A stretch of DNA of 64,000 nucleotides from Psychrobacillus sp. FSL K6-2836. GTDB lineage: Bacteria; Bacillota; Bacilli; Bacillales_A; Planococcaceae. Positions within the stretch are counted from its first letter, which is position 1; each line of letters starts with the position of its first letter. The position numbers and the translations under genes were made by a program. Of this stretch, positions 43,067 through 53,087 are shown in pieces. The notes below the pieces were generated by a model, which had not been told where the DNA came from, ran no database searches, and saw only the letters and a list, made by a program, of their open reading frames with translations. Location of the stretch: positions 4,030,001 to 4,094,000 of the forward strand of contig NZ_JBBOOM010000001.1 in NCBI RefSeq assembly GCF_038003085.1, written 5' to 3'.

Positions 43067-44968
43067 ATGGCAATGGATTTAACTTCAATTTCTAGCCCAT
43101 CCTTTTTAAAAAGTTTAGATAATGAACAATTAAAGGAACTTAGTGAAGATATTCGATCGTTTTTAATAGAAAACTTAGCAGTAACAGGTGGGCATATTGG
43201 GCCTAATTTAGGAGTAGTAGAACTAACAATTGCCTTGCATAAATCATTCAATAGCCCAGAAGATAAATTTCTTTGGGATGTAGGGCATCAAGCATATGTC
43301 CATAAAATTTTAACAGGGCGTGCGAGTCAATTCGATACACTGCGTCAATTCAAGGGATTATGTGGATTTCCTAAGCGTATTGAAAGTGAACATGATGTAT
43401 GGGAAGCAGGTCATAGCTCAACTTCTCTTTCAGCTGCAATGGGTATGGCAAAGGCTCGGGATATTCAGAATAAGAAAAATTATGTTGTGCCAATAATTGG
43501 TGACGGAGCTCTTACGGGAGGTATGGCATTAGAGGCATTAAATCATATTGGGCATGAAAAAACGGATATGACCGTTATTTTAAATGACAATGAAATGTCT
43601 ATTGCACCCAATGTGGGAGCACTCCACAATGTATTAGGTAGATTACGTACACATGGAACCTATAACAAGGCAAAAGATGAACTAGAATCATTACTGAAAA
43701 AAATCCCAGCAGTTGGTGGGAAACTTGCAGGTACAGCAGAACGAGTAAAAGATAGTCTAAAATATTTACTAGTTTCTGGTGCGTTTTTTGAAGAACTAGG
43801 ATTTACTTATCTAGGACCAATAGATGGTCACGACTTTGATGCTCTAGAAGAAAACCTACAGTATGCGAAGAAGATGAAGGGACCAGTCCTCTTACACGTT
43901 ATTACGAAAAAAGGTAAGGGCTATAAACCTGCAGAGCTTGATAAGATCGGTACATGGCATGGAACAGGTCCATATAAAATGGAAACTGGTGATCTGATCA
44001 AATCAGCTTCAAAAGGACCTTCATGGAGTGCACTTGTCGCAGAAACTGCAAGAAAACTAGCAAGAACAGATAAACGTATAGTTGCAATTACTCCAGCAAT
44101 GCCAGTCGGTTCCAAATTAGAAGGATTTGCTTCTGAATTCCCGAATCGTATGTTTGATGTAGGTATTGCAGAACAGCATGCTACTACAATGGCTGCTGGA
44201 ATGGCTGCTGATGGTATGAAACCGATGCTTGTTATTTATTCAACATTCCTTCAACGTGCTTATGATCAAGTGCTCCATGATATTTGTCGACAAAACTTAA
44301 ATGTTGTTATCGCTATTGACCGCTCAGGCTTAGTTGGAGCAGATGGAGAAACACATCAGGGAGTATTTGATATTTCTTTCTTACGTCATATGCCAAATAT
44401 GGTCATTATGATGCCCAAAGATGAAAATGAAGGCCAGCATATGGTTAACACTGCTTTCGAATATTCAGATGGACCAATAGCACTTCGTTATCCAAGAGGG
44501 AATGGTCTTGGAGTGCCAATGGATGAAGAATTAAAAACTATTCCAATTGGTTCTTGGGAAGTATTAAAAGAAGGTACACAAGCTGCTATTCTGACATTTG
44601 GAACGACAATACCAATGGCTATGAAAGCTGCAGAAACTCTTTCACAAAATAATATTTCTGTAGAAGTCATTAATGCACGTTTTATAAAACCGTTAGATGC
44701 AAAAATGCTTCAAGACCTACAGGCTCGTAATATTCCAATTATTACAGTGGAAGAGAGTGCTCTTCAAGGTGGTTTCGGTAGTGCAGTAATAGAGTTTTAT
44801 AATGAAAATAACCTGCAAGCAAATGTACATCGCATTGGAATACCGGACATCTTTATCGAACATGGCGAGGTACATCAATTATTGGAAGAAATCCATATTA
44901 CTTCAGATGAGATTGTAAATGTAGTGAATAGAAAAGTAAATGAATCATCCAGGTATATTCCATCATGA
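43067..44968 (+). CDS. dxs: 1-deoxy-D-xylulose-5-phosphate synthase
   Basis: Thiamine-diphosphate enzyme that starts the MEP isoprenoid route from pyruvate and glyceraldehyde 3-phosphate. 633 residues; [30 protein letters not shown], the ThDP motif [18 protein letters not shown] ... ILNDNEMSI, and [14 protein letters not shown] are visible. AGAAGG at 43055-43060 favours ATG 43067. Confidence 0.97.
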   Translation: MAMDLTSISSPSFLKSLDNEQLKELSEDIRSFLIENLAVTGGHIGPNLGVVELTIALHKSFNSPEDKFLWDVGHQAYVHKILTGRASQFDTLRQFKGLCGFPKRIESEHDVWEAGHSSTSLSAAMGMAKARDIQNKKNYVVPIIGDGALTGGMALEALNHIGHEKTDMTVILNDNEMSIAPNVGALHNVLGRLRTHGTYNKAKDELESLLKKIPAVGGKLAGTAERVKDSLKYLLVSGAFFEELGFTYLGPIDGHDFDALEENLQYAKKMKGPVLLHVITKKGKGYKPAELDKIGTWHGTGPYKMETGDLIKSASKGPSWSALVAETARKLARTDKRIVAITPAMPVGSKLEGFASEFPNRMFDVGIAEQHATTMAAGMAADGMKPMLVIYSTFLQRAYDQVLHDICRQNLNVVIAIDRSGLVGADGETHQGVFDISFLRHMPNMVIMMPKDENEGQHMVNTAFEYSDGPIALRYPRGNGLGVPMDEELKTIPIGSWEVLKEGTQAAILTFGTTIPMAMKAAETLSQNNISVEVINARFIKPLDAKMLQDLQARNIPIITVEESALQGGFGSAVIEFYNENNLQANVHRIGIPDIFIEHGEVHQLLEEIHITSDEIVNVVNRKVNESSRYIPS

Positions 44969-45783
44969 CTAAAATACCGAAAGAACGAGTAGACGTATTA
45001 TTAGTCGAACAAGGATTATTCGAAACAAGAGAAAAGGCTAAACGTGCTATAATGGCAGGGCTTATTTATAAAAACGAAGAGCGAATTGATAAACCTGGAG
45101 AAAAGGTGGAAAATACCTCTGTTTTAACAGTAAAAGGTCAGGTATTAAAGTATGTAAGCCGTGGTGGATTAAAGTTAGAAAAAGCATTAGAACAATTTGA
45201 CTTGCGTATTGATGATAGAATCATGCTTGATATCGGTTCTTCTACAGGAGGATTTACGGACTGTGGTTTACAAAATGGTGTTAAGCATGCCTATGCTTTA
45301 GATGTTGGGAGTAACCAATTAGCTTGGAAAATTAGGCAAGATGCTCGTGTAACTGTTATGGAAAAAACGAATTTTAGATACTCAACCCCTGCAGATTTTT
45401 TAGAAGGTTTACCGTCATTTGCGTCGATTGATGTTTCATTTATTTCCTTAAAGCTTATTTTTCCTACCTTAAAAACAATTTTAGTACCTAATGGTGATGT
45501 GATTGCGCTTGTAAAACCTCAGTTTGAGGCAGGCAAAGATCGTGTAGGGAAAAAAGGTGTAATCAGGGATAAAGCAGTGCATGTAGATGTTTTGAATGAC
45601 ATAGCTCAATTTGCGGAAAGTCAGCATTTTCAATTAAAAAATGCTTCTTTCTCTCCTATAACTGGTGGAGAGGGAAATATCGAATTTTTATTTCATCTAA
45701 CGAATATCGTTGGGGAAGAATTTCAACCGCATCAGATTGATTTTACAAAACTGGTAGGCGAAGCGCATCAACTACTTAAATAA
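44965..45783 (+). CDS. yqxC: TlyA family rRNA (cytidine-2'-O)-methyltransferase
   Basis: 272 residues: N-terminal S4 RNA-binding domain ([29 protein letters not shown]) and an FtsJ-type methyltransferase with [14 protein letters not shown] as the SAM loop and [10 protein letters not shown]. The start overlaps the dxs stop as ATGA. Family members methylate 16S and 23S rRNA; older annotations call them haemolysins. Confidence 0.93.
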   Translation: MTKIPKERVDVLLVEQGLFETREKAKRAIMAGLIYKNEERIDKPGEKVENTSVLTVKGQVLKYVSRGGLKLEKALEQFDLRIDDRIMLDIGSSTGGFTDCGLQNGVKHAYALDVGSNQLAWKIRQDARVTVMEKTNFRYSTPADFLEGLPSFASIDVSFISLKLIFPTLKTILVPNGDVIALVKPQFEAGKDRVGKKGVIRDKAVHVDVLNDIAQFAESQHFQLKNASFSPITGGEGNIEFLFHLTNIVGEEFQPHQIDFTKLVGEAHQLLK

Positions 45784-45786
45784 CTT

Positions 45787-45815
45787 GCGGCTCTTGTGAA
45801 AGAGTCGCTTTTTTC
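45787..45815 (+). terminator. terminator after yqxC
   Basis: 9-bp stem GCGGCTCTT/AAGAGTCGC with one G-T pair, then a T-run. Confidence 0.83.
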
Positions 45816-45853
45816 TTGTTACTTTTTCAAACCAATGCTATTGTATAAAGTAA

Positions 45854-45871
45854 ATAGTATAAATATACAAT
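45854..45871 (+). promoter_or_regulatory. candidate ARG box at argR
   Basis: ATAGTATAAATATACAAT agrees with the ArgR operator pattern TNTGNATWWWWATNCANA at most fixed positions (two to three mismatches at the edges). It directly abuts the argR ribosome binding site GAGGTG. A wider inverted repeat ATTGTATA ... TATACAAT (45840-45871) contains it. Autoregulation is inferred. Confidence 0.4.
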
Positions 45872-45885
45872 GAGGTGAACCCGAT

Positions 45886-46335
45886 ATGAACAAGGGACAA
45901 CGACATATTCGCATTAGAGATATTATTGCAAAGAACGAAATTGAAACACAGGATGATTTAGTCGATTTTTTAAAAAATGCGGGTTATAATGTCACTCAAG
46001 CTACGGTTTCGAGAGATATTAAAGAACTTCATTTAGTTAAAGTTCCATTGCCAAATGGTAATTATAAATATAGTTTGCCTGCTGACCAACGCTTTAATCC
46101 TACTCAAAAACTACGAAGAGCATTATCTGATGCATTCGTTAGTATTGATGGAGCAAGCTATTTTTTAGTGATGAAAACATTGCCTGGTAATGCACACGCA
46201 ATTGGATCCTTAATAGATTACCTAGATTGGACAGAAATTTTAGGTACTATTTGTGGTGACGACACTTGTTTAATCCTATGTAGGCATGAAGAAGATAGTC
46301 AGGTTATTAAAAATCGCTTACTAGAAATGCTCTAA
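45886..46335 (+). CDS. argR: arginine repressor ArgR/AhrC
   Basis: 149 residues: N-terminal winged helix ([45 protein letters not shown]) and C-terminal hexamer/arginine-binding domain ([31 protein letters not shown]). Controls arginine synthesis and catabolism genes. GAGGTG precedes ATG 45886. Upstream of recN as in Bacillus. Confidence 0.96.
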   Translation: MNKGQRHIRIRDIIAKNEIETQDDLVDFLKNAGYNVTQATVSRDIKELHLVKVPLPNGNYKYSLPADQRFNPTQKLRRALSDAFVSIDGASYFLVMKTLPGNAHAIGSLIDYLDWTEILGTICGDDTCLILCRHEEDSQVIKNRLLEML

Positions 46336-46351
46336 AGTGAGGTGAAATCAG

Positions 46352-48055
46352 TTGTTGAAGGAACTAACGATAAAAAACTTTGCCATTATTGATGAATTGA
46401 CCGTCAGTTTTGAAGAAGGACTTACAGTGCTTACTGGAGAAACTGGTGCAGGGAAGTCAATAATTATAGATGCTGTGCATTTGTTATGTGGTGGTAGAGG
46501 CTCACATGAATTCATCAGACATGGGGCTAAAAAAGCGGAGTTAGAAGGTTTGTTTATTATTTCTAATCCTCACCATGGAGTTTTTAAAAAGCTGGAAGAC
46601 GTTGGTATAGATATAGAGGACGAATCCATTATTTTAAGAAGAGACATTAACCAATCAGGTAAAAGTGTCTGTAGAGTAAATGGGAAACTTGTAACAATTG
46701 GTATTTTAAGAGAAATTGGCGCTTCTTTAATAGATATCCATGGTCAGCATGAAAGTCAAGAGTTGATGGACGACAAAGCTCACATCCATCTGTTAGATCA
46801 ATTTGCTGGAGAAAATTTAAAAGAAGTGAAAGAATCCTATCAAGAACTTTATAAGCAATATAAAAAGTGGAAAAAAGAACTGGAAAAATTATCGGAGAAC
46901 GAACAACAAATTGCACATAAAATGGATTTGTACACATTCCAAGTAGAAGAAATTGTTGATTCGAACCTAGTTATTGGTGAAGAAGAACAACTACAGGAGC
47001 AGAAAAAGAAGTTACAAAATTTCCACAAGGTATTCGATAAAATGAGTAGTGCCTATGATGCTATTTTAGCTGAATCCAAAGGTCTTGATTATATAGGTAC
47101 CGCAATGGCTGATCTTCAAGATATAGCAGATGTCGATAAAAATATGCAAGAGCTTAGCGAAAACGTATCATCAGCTTTTTACATGTTACAAGATACCGCT
47201 TATCAGCTTAAAAATGAATTAGATGAGATGGAATTTGATAATAACCAATTACAAATAGTGGACGAGCGTTTAGCTACTATCCAAGGTTTAAAACGAAAAT
47301 ATGGTTCATCTATTGAAGAGATACTAGATTACAAAGATCAGATTCAATACAGCTTAGATCAGTTAGTTAATCGTGATGAGCAAATTCAAAAAATGACAGA
47401 AAAAATACATCAAATTGAAATTGATTTAGAATTAGAGGCTAAGGACTTAACGGATAAACGTAAAAATGCCGCGAAACTATTAAGCGTTGCTATCATGGAG
47501 CAGTTACAGGAACTATATATGGAAAAGGCGACTTTTTCGGTTATGTTTCATGAGAGTGTCAAACCAGTCTACAATGAAAATGGATTAGATGATTTGTCAT
47601 TTTATATTTCAACGAATGTAGGCGAACCTCTGAAGGCATTAACTAAAATTGCTTCAGGTGGGGAGCTTTCACGTATGATGCTTGCACTTAAAAGTATCTT
47701 TTCTAAGCATCAAGGCATAACATCCATTATTTTCGATGAGGTTGATACTGGAGTAAGCGGAAGAGTTGCCCAATCAATTGCAGAAAAAATTTCTGGGATT
47801 GCTTCGAACTCACAAGTACTTTGTATATCCCATTTACCACAGGTTGCTGCGATGGCCGATCAACATTTAATGATTAAAAAAGAGGTCAGTGGTAATCGAA
47901 CATTTACTGTATTAGAAGAAGTACAAAATGCTAAACGAGCGGAAGAACTAAGTCGGATGATGTCTGGTGCGGAAATTACGAGCACCACCTTACAGCATTC
48001 GAAAGAGCTATTAAAATTAGCGAAAAATCGCAAAAAAATTATAAGAAATCTGTGA
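46352..48055 (+). CDS. recN: DNA repair protein RecN
   Basis: SMC-like ATPase acting early in double-strand break repair. 567 residues; Walker A TGETGAGKSIIIDA (about 29-42), long coiled-coil arms in the middle, signature SGGELSRMMLALKS and Walker B IIFDEVDTGVSGRVAQ. Starts at TTG 46352 or 46355 behind GAGGTGA. No LexA-type palindrome seen immediately upstream. Confidence 0.96.
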   Translation: MLKELTIKNFAIIDELTVSFEEGLTVLTGETGAGKSIIIDAVHLLCGGRGSHEFIRHGAKKAELEGLFIISNPHHGVFKKLEDVGIDIEDESIILRRDINQSGKSVCRVNGKLVTIGILREIGASLIDIHGQHESQELMDDKAHIHLLDQFAGENLKEVKESYQELYKQYKKWKKELEKLSENEQQIAHKMDLYTFQVEEIVDSNLVIGEEEQLQEQKKKLQNFHKVFDKMSSAYDAILAESKGLDYIGTAMADLQDIADVDKNMQELSENVSSAFYMLQDTAYQLKNELDEMEFDNNQLQIVDERLATIQGLKRKYGSSIEEILDYKDQIQYSLDQLVNRDEQIQKMTEKIHQIEIDLELEAKDLTDKRKNAAKLLSVAIMEQLQELYMEKATFSVMFHESVKPVYNENGLDDLSFYISTNVGEPLKALTKIASGGELSRMMLALKSIFSKHQGITSIIFDEVDTGVSGRVAQSIAEKISGIASNSQVLCISHLPQVAAMADQHLMIKKEVSGNRTFTVLEEVQNAKRAEELSRMMSGAEITSTTLQHSKELLKLAKNRKKIIRNL

Positions 48056-48083
48056 AGACCTTGCAATTCAAGGTCTTTTTTTT
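48055..48083 (+). terminator. terminator after recN
   Basis: Perfect 9-bp stem AAGACCTTG/CAAGGTCTT with a 5-nt loop and 8 T. It overlaps the last base of recN. Confidence 0.88.
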
Positions 48084-48084
48084 A

Positions 48085-48365
48085 TCTCGCATTAACGGGC
48101 AGTAATATTCCCACCTCAAGGCTTGACCCCAAAAAAGTACAAGTTGGAATTAACTGACTGTAAAAGCTCGACGTACAACATAGACGAAAAGCGCCACGTA
48201 GTGTGGCTTCGTCTGTGACTCGCTTCCTGCGAGCGTCGGACCAACAGGATGCTGGTCACTCAGGCAATACCGCACGATGCGGCGTTATTTGCTCAGACTT
48301 TAAACTCATTGGGTAAAAGAAAACCGCAATAATAGAAGTTTAACTTTATCAATTATTTACCTTTC
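48085..48365 (+). repeat. intergenic repeat family R3, copy B with R2-like insert
   Basis: Begins CGCATTAACGGGCAG and TATTCCCACCTCAAGGCTTG like copy A (22962), and ends AAGAAAACC ... GAAGTTTAACTTTATCAA as copy A does. Between them is a GC-rich hairpin cluster (48190-48300) including GGACCAACAGGATGCTGGTC and CCGCACGATGCGG, the former shared with the R2 element at 5063. So one repeat is nested in another. Confidence 0.62.
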
Positions 48366-48392
48366 ATAGCCGACATTTTGTAGGACATAGTA
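48363..48392 (+). promoter_or_regulatory. sigma-G-type promoter for spoIVB
   Basis: TTCATA, a 17-bp spacer and CATAGTA match the forespore sigma-G pattern (TGMATA-N17/18-CATAMTA) with one or two mismatches, 20 bp before the coding start. B. subtilis spoIVB is sigma-G controlled, so position and class agree. Confidence 0.55.
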
Positions 48393-48412
48393 TCAATATA
48401 GGGAGGTGAAAT

Positions 48413-49372
48413 ATGAAGAAAAACTATCGTAAATGGTCGCTAATGCCACTACTCTTCTTTACTTTATTCTTCGCGAACAATTCAGCTTTTGCAGAGCAAA
48501 CTTCAGTAGTTCCACTCGGGCAGTCCATTCAAATTGATTTACAATATGGTTCCGTTTTTGTAAGTAGTGATGTTTTACTTTCAGATGATGAGTGGTTGCG
48601 AACAGGTGATTCGATTCATCTGATCAATGATAAGCCAGTGACAAATCTAATGGACGTAAAAAGTCATTTAAAAGATAGTTCACAAATTATTATCCAGTAT
48701 GAGCATAAAAAAGAAAAGTATACGAAAAGTATCAGTCCCAATCAAATGGTGAAATTACTTCCCTTTTTGAGAGACGCTACGGAAGGTATTGGTACCTTGA
48801 CTTATTTTGATCCAATTACGAAAGAATTTGGTGCCCTAGGTCACCAAATAGTGGATCAACAGTCTGGAATTACACCGAATTTCTCGGAAGGGTCCATTTA
48901 TTTATCATCAATTGAGCAGATAAAGAAAAGTACTCCGGGAAAACCTGGCTATAAAATAACATCTCACCAATCAAACACATTACCAATTGGTGGCGTTAAT
49001 GAAAATAATGTATACGGTGTTTTTGGGAAATTGGAAAATAGTGCGTTAGAAAATATATCCATGCAACAGGTGGAAATTGTAGATCAAGAAGATATAATGA
49101 CAGGTAAAGCAGTTATGCGAACCTCAATCGATGGTCAAAAAGTACAGGATTTCTCAATAGAAATTTCTTCAGTAGAAGGTCATATATTTCAATTTACAGT
49201 AACCGATAAGCAGCTCATTGAAAAGACGGGCGGTATTTTACAAGGCATGAGCGGAAGTCCAATCATGCAAAAAGATAAACTAATCGGAGTTGTTACTCAT
49301 ATGTATGTAGACAAACCGGAAAATGGCGCAGCATTATCAATAACCGAAATGATGAAAAAGAATCCAAAATAA
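48413..49372 (+). CDS. spoIVB: SpoIVB peptidase (stage IV sporulation, S55 family)
   Basis: Secreted forespore serine protease that signals pro-sigma-K activation. 319 residues: N-terminal membrane/signal segment (LMPLLFFTLFFANNSAFA), a PDZ region (WLRTGDSIHLINDKPVTNLMDVK), and the S55 domain. Candidate triad: His144 in ALGHQIVD, Asp265 and Ser280 in GMSGSP; the 15-residue Asp-Ser spacing equals that of B. subtilis (Asp363, Ser378). The protein is about 100 residues shorter than B. subtilis SpoIVB. GGGAGGTGA precedes ATG. Confidence 0.94.
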   Translation: MKKNYRKWSLMPLLFFTLFFANNSAFAEQTSVVPLGQSIQIDLQYGSVFVSSDVLLSDDEWLRTGDSIHLINDKPVTNLMDVKSHLKDSSQIIIQYEHKKEKYTKSISPNQMVKLLPFLRDATEGIGTLTYFDPITKEFGALGHQIVDQQSGITPNFSEGSIYLSSIEQIKKSTPGKPGYKITSHQSNTLPIGGVNENNVYGVFGKLENSALENISMQQVEIVDQEDIMTGKAVMRTSIDGQKVQDFSIEISSVEGHIFQFTVTDKQLIEKTGGILQGMSGSPIMQKDKLIGVVTHMYVDKPENGAALSITEMMKKNPK

Positions 49373-49377
49373 AATAA

Positions 49378-49412
49378 AAAGGGTAGACCATTTTTGGGTC
49401 TATCCTTTTTAT
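49378..49412 (+). terminator. terminator after spoIVB
   Basis: Stem GGGTAGACC/GGTCTATCC with one G-T pair, loop of about 7 nt, then a T-rich tail. Confidence 0.82.
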
Positions 49413-49443
49413 TTTATTTAGGTATAATATGGTATAAAGATAA

Positions 49444-49481
49444 TTCGACATTGATGTTGTAATATTCGGAAATTTGTCGCA
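49444..49481. promoter_or_regulatory. candidate 0A boxes upstream of spo0A
   Basis: TTCGACA at 49444-49450 is a perfect 0A box (TGTCGAA) on the minus strand; TGTCGCA at 49475-49481 is a one-mismatch box on the plus strand. Their location 110-150 bp before spo0A resembles the autoregulatory arrangement in Bacillus. Confidence 0.5.
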
Positions 49482-49525
49482 ATACAACGAAAATGTATTA
49501 TAAAAGCCTTATTTTTAATAAGGTT

Positions 49526-49552
49526 GAAGGATTTAAGAAAATTAAAGAGAAT
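49526..49552 (+). promoter_or_regulatory. sigma-H promoter for spo0A
   Basis: GAAGGATTT, 11-bp spacer, AGAGAAT: a complete match to the sigma-H consensus RNAGGAWWW-N11/12-RNNGAAT, 38 bp before the spo0A start. It corresponds to the sporulation-induced Ps promoter of B. subtilis. Confidence 0.75.
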
Positions 49553-49590
49553 AGTACCTAAGTGAAAAATTACAAAAGGTGGATGAGAAA

Positions 49591-50382
49591 ATGGAAAAGA
49601 TAAAAATTGCAATTGTGGATGATAACAAAGACTTAATTCGTACGATGGGGTCCTATTTCGACCAGCACCCGGATATTGAAATAATTGGTACAGCAGTAAA
49701 TGGAAAACTTTGTTTAGAACTTTTGGAAAATATCCAACCGGATGTATTACTACTCGACATAATTATGCCGCATTTAGATGGAATCGCGGTTTTAGATAAT
49801 CTACAAAAAGACAATAAACTAAAGGATATTCAAGTAATTATGCTGACTGCCTTTGGCCAAGAGGATGTCATGAAACAAGCAGTAGATCTAGGAGCATCCT
49901 ACTTTATGCTAAAGCCTTTTGAGTTTGAACGCTTAGTAACACAGATTAAACAAGTAGCAGGCAAGAAAGGTTTTGTTCAAGAAGAACCTATTAAAGCTAA
50001 TCCCGAAAAAGAAGCATTGCAAAATAAGCGGATGATTGACAATACAATAACGAATGTTATTAAAGAGATTGGTGTTCCCGCCCATATTAAAGGTTATTCA
50101 TATCTACGTGAGGCCATCCAAATGGTTTACAGTGATATCGAATTATTGGGTTCTATAACGAAAGTTTTATATCCAGAAATAGCTAAAAAATTTCAAACAA
50201 CACCATCTCGTGTAGAACGAGCTATTCGGCATGCTATCGAGGTAGCCTGGAATCGTGGAAACTATGAAACTATTTCTAAATTGTTCGGATACACAGTACA
50301 TCACTTAAAATCAAAACCAACTAACTCTGAATTCATTGCGATGATTGCAGACAAAATTCGTATGGAGAATATGGCTAGTTAA
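49591..50382 (+). CDS. spo0A: sporulation transcription factor Spo0A
   Basis: Master regulator of sporulation entry. 263 residues. Receiver domain with acidic pocket DD (10-11), phospho-acceptor Asp56 in LLLDIIMP and Lys in [10 protein letters not shown]-terminal effector domain with [15 protein letters not shown] and the recognition helix in [31 protein letters not shown] at 49574-49582 favours ATG 49591 over GTG 49579. Confidence 0.97.
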   Translation: MEKIKIAIVDDNKDLIRTMGSYFDQHPDIEIIGTAVNGKLCLELLENIQPDVLLLDIIMPHLDGIAVLDNLQKDNKLKDIQVIMLTAFGQEDVMKQAVDLGASYFMLKPFEFERLVTQIKQVAGKKGFVQEEPIKANPEKEALQNKRMIDNTITNVIKEIGVPAHIKGYSYLREAIQMVYSDIELLGSITKVLYPEIAKKFQTTPSRVERAIRHAIEVAWNRGNYETISKLFGYTVHHLKSKPTNSEFIAMIADKIRMENMAS

Positions 50383-50475
50383 TCGTTGGTATTAATGAAC
50401 TTATTATAAATATCATTCCCGACATTTCTGAAACCTTTTAGACTCTAATTTCAATGCCTATAAACTATTACTAGC

Positions 50476-50511
50476 AAAACCAACGAGTTTTTTGATTCGC
50501 TGGTTTTTTTT
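50476..50511 (+). terminator. terminator after spo0A
   Basis: Stem AAAACCAACGA/TCGCTGGTTTT with one mismatch, then 7 T. Confidence 0.8.
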
Positions 50512-50767
50512 ATGTTAAAAAAGTATGCTTGGGAAAAAAAGCCTGGACTTTCAGGTGCACTTATAGAAACGAAGATTTTTTAGACTTGCTAGGGTGGTTA
50601 TTTTGTACCCTTTAATGTAGACCTAGTGCAAGACTAAATATCTGTTTAAAATCAGGTTAAACTAGTTAATAATAATAACAATTAGGTATTAATAGCGATA
50701 TTTTTCTCAAAATCAAAATTTTTATCACACTATTTTTAATAGTGAGTATAATAAATGATGAGAGGAA
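50512..50767. other. intergenic region between spo0A and fapA-like gene
   Basis: No gene seen. It contains a loose inverted repeat (TTAGACTTGCTAGG against CCTAGTGCAAGACTAA, 50580-50636) and becomes very AT-rich before the next gene. I could not tie it to the repeat families elsewhere in the window. Confidence 0.4.
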
Positions 50768-50779
50768 GTGTTTGGAGTT

Positions 50780-52351
50780 ATGATAATCATTGAGAATGAT
50801 GAAATAATGCTTTCTACAGAAAATGGACGAGTATTTATGACTATAAAAAACGATCATTATAATCTAAAGAAAGTAGATGAATTAAGTAGAAATCACCCAA
50901 GACTGAAAATTTCTAATTTTCTTGCTGTTAAAAAAGCAGTAGAAAGTGGTTCACATGATCCTATTGAGCTAGGTATCTGGATTGATAGTATGGAGTTAGA
51001 AGTAAGCAGTGATAAAATGGAGGCATTACTCACTATTTATGAATCCCCAAAATTTATACAAGATAACATAGAAAACCTTCAAATGAATTTGCAAAAGCTA
51101 CTACAAGACAATCAAATTGTGTACGGTCATCAGCCATTAGACTTATCCACGATTAAAACAGGTAAATCATACATAATTGCAAAAGGACTATCACCTCAAA
51201 AAGGTACCGATGCCAAAATTTCTTATTTACAACAAGCGGAAAAGACACCAGTAATTAATGAAGATGGTAAAGCAGATTACTTTGATATGAAATTCCTTGT
51301 AGAGATTAATGAGGGATCTTGGCTTGGTGAAAAAATTCCTGCTCAGCAAGGAGTAGCAGGAAAGAATATTTTGGGAGAACCAGTACCCGCACTAATGGGT
51401 GACGATTTTCCACTAAAATATGACACTAAATCAGCTTATGAAGTGGAAGAGGAAGGGAAGACGGTTCTTCGTTCTAAAACAAAAGGAGTAATCGGAGAAG
51501 TAAATGGATTACTTACGGTCCAAAAGCATCTTGTCATCGATGGTGATGTAGGACTGGAGACAGGTAATTTGAAATTTGACGGTTCTATCCAAGTTAGGGG
51601 AACTGTAATGCCTGGCTATTCCATAGTTTCTTCAGGTGATATCTCCATTGAATCCAATGAGGGTGTTCATTCAGCTGAGCTTATTAAATCCACCGAAGGA
51701 GATGTATTCATTAAAGGTGGTATTTTTGGTAGAGGAGTCACAAAGGTAGAGGCACATCATAATATATTTGTTAAGCATGCCAATGAATGTACGCTAGAGG
51801 CGAAAGATAGTATACACATTGGGTTCTATTCGTTAGGCGCTACAATTTTCTGTGATCATTTGGTTTTAGATGAGCGCAAAGGGAAAATTATTGGTGGTAA
51901 AGTTATTGCTATCAATTCCATTACATCTGCATATACAGGTAACAACTCGGAAAGAAAAACGGAATTGATTGTCCAAGGGATAGACCGAAAAATTTTAACC
52001 GAAAATGCCAAAACAAAAGCACAAGAAATGATGAAGTTACAGGAAGAAACGACAAAGCTCAATTTTAATTTAAGTCAATTAAATCAATTTAAAAGTTCCA
52101 TGACAGTTCAACAAGTAGCTATGTATGAGCAAACGAAGCAAAAATATAATGAAATTCAACGTGAGATTAAGGAGTTAGATGAGGAGATTCAGCGTATTTT
52201 GAAAATGTTAAGACAAACGTCAGGATACTTTATCCAAATTACAAGAGAAGCAAATCCAGGAACTATTATTCAAATTGGAAGCAAGTCATCCTATCTAACA
52301 ACACAAACCAAAGGGAAATTTAAATTGGAAAATGGGGAGTTAAATGTCTAA
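50780..52351 (+). CDS. DUF342 / FapA family protein
   Basis: About 523 residues of the DUF342 (FapA) family: an N-terminal domain, then a right-handed beta-helix with repeating Gly-rich strands (VIDGDVGLETGNLKFDGSIQVRGTVMPGYSIVSSGDISIE), and a C-terminal coiled coil (QEETTKLNFNLSQLNQFKSSM). Family members are linked to flagellar assembly or surface functions; no flagellar genes are in the window. The start is uncertain: GTG 50768 and ATG 50780 both have imperfect ribosome binding sites. Overlaps glpQ by 8 bases. Confidence 0.85.
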   Translation: MIIIENDEIMLSTENGRVFMTIKNDHYNLKKVDELSRNHPRLKISNFLAVKKAVESGSHDPIELGIWIDSMELEVSSDKMEALLTIYESPKFIQDNIENLQMNLQKLLQDNQIVYGHQPLDLSTIKTGKSYIIAKGLSPQKGTDAKISYLQQAEKTPVINEDGKADYFDMKFLVEINEGSWLGEKIPAQQGVAGKNILGEPVPALMGDDFPLKYDTKSAYEVEEEGKTVLRSKTKGVIGEVNGLLTVQKHLVIDGDVGLETGNLKFDGSIQVRGTVMPGYSIVSSGDISIESNEGVHSAELIKSTEGDVFIKGGIFGRGVTKVEAHHNIFVKHANECTLEAKDSIHIGFYSLGATIFCDHLVLDERKGKIIGGKVIAINSITSAYTGNNSERKTELIVQGIDRKILTENAKTKAQEMMKLQEETTKLNFNLSQLNQFKSSMTVQQVAMYEQTKQKYNEIQREIKELDEEIQRILKMLRQTSGYFIQITREANPGTIIQIGSKSSYLTTQTKGKFKLENGELNV

Positions 52352-53063
52352 TATACCTGTGTATGCTCACCGTGGTGCAGCACTCAAAACAGTAGAGAAT
52401 TCCATGAAAGCGTTTAAAAGAGCTGTGAAGCTAGGTGTAGATGGAATTGAACTAGATCTACAGCTTTCAGCAGATGGCGTACCTTTTGTAACGCATGATA
52501 TCGATTTTTTCCGACTAGCGGGAAATAAAAGAAGAATTACGGATATGCTTGCTGAGGAAGTTTTGCAGTTAAAGCTCGGGAGAGTGTTTTACCGAAAGTT
52601 TTTCTATTCTAGAGTAGTGACCTTTGATGAATTTATTCATTTTGTGACCCCTTTAGGAATAAAATTAAATATCGAATTGAAGGAATCCTTTCTTGGTAAA
52701 ACTGAAAAAATTCGAGAAGTGGTAGAAAAAGCATCAAACATTTCAGATGTCCACTTTTCTTCTTTTGAATTTAGCGTGCTCCAAGCCATACACGCTATAG
52801 ATAGGAGAGTCCAAACAGCTTTTATTGGCAAAAAAAATTCTGATTGGGATTATGTATTATCTATTAAAGAAATAGATGCAATTCATTTTAATAAAAGATT
52901 TTACAATACTGATTTGATGAAAAAAGTATGGGATGCTGGTTATCCTATGCGCTTTTATAATATAAAGGGCAACGAAAAATATATTCGAAATCCGCATGAA
53001 TCGGTAATTGGATGGATCACTGATTATCCCGAAAAAGTAATACAACAACAAAAAAGACGCTGA
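52344..53063 (+). CDS. glpQ: glycerophosphodiester phosphodiesterase (YqiK-like)
   Basis: Hydrolyses glycerophosphodiesters to glycerol 3-phosphate and alcohol. 239 residues; AHRGAALKTVENSMKAFKRAV with the catalytic His-Arg, GIELDLQLSADGVPFVTHD with metal-binding Glu/Asp and the second His, and C-terminal GWITDYPEK. No signal peptide, so cytosolic. GGGGAG precedes ATG 52344, inside the previous gene. Confidence 0.92.
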   Translation: MSNIPVYAHRGAALKTVENSMKAFKRAVKLGVDGIELDLQLSADGVPFVTHDIDFFRLAGNKRRITDMLAEEVLQLKLGRVFYRKFFYSRVVTFDEFIHFVTPLGIKLNIELKESFLGKTEKIREVVEKASNISDVHFSSFEFSVLQAIHAIDRRVQTAFIGKKNSDWDYVLSIKEIDAIHFNKRFYNTDLMKKVWDAGYPMRFYNIKGNEKYIRNPHESVIGWITDYPEKVIQQQKRR

Positions 53064-53087
53064 CTTTTATAAGTCTACGTCTTTTTT
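53051..53087. terminator. bidirectional terminator between glpQ and yqzF
   Basis: AAAAAGACG ... TGACTT pairs with AAGTC ... CGTCTTTTT with a small internal mismatch. Both stop codons lie in or beside the stem, so the convergent genes share it. Confidence 0.8.

Noticed and set aside
52405-52418. cre-like sequence TGAAAGCGTTTAAA
   Set aside because: One mismatch to the CcpA site but located within glpQ codons; a chance match is as likely as control.
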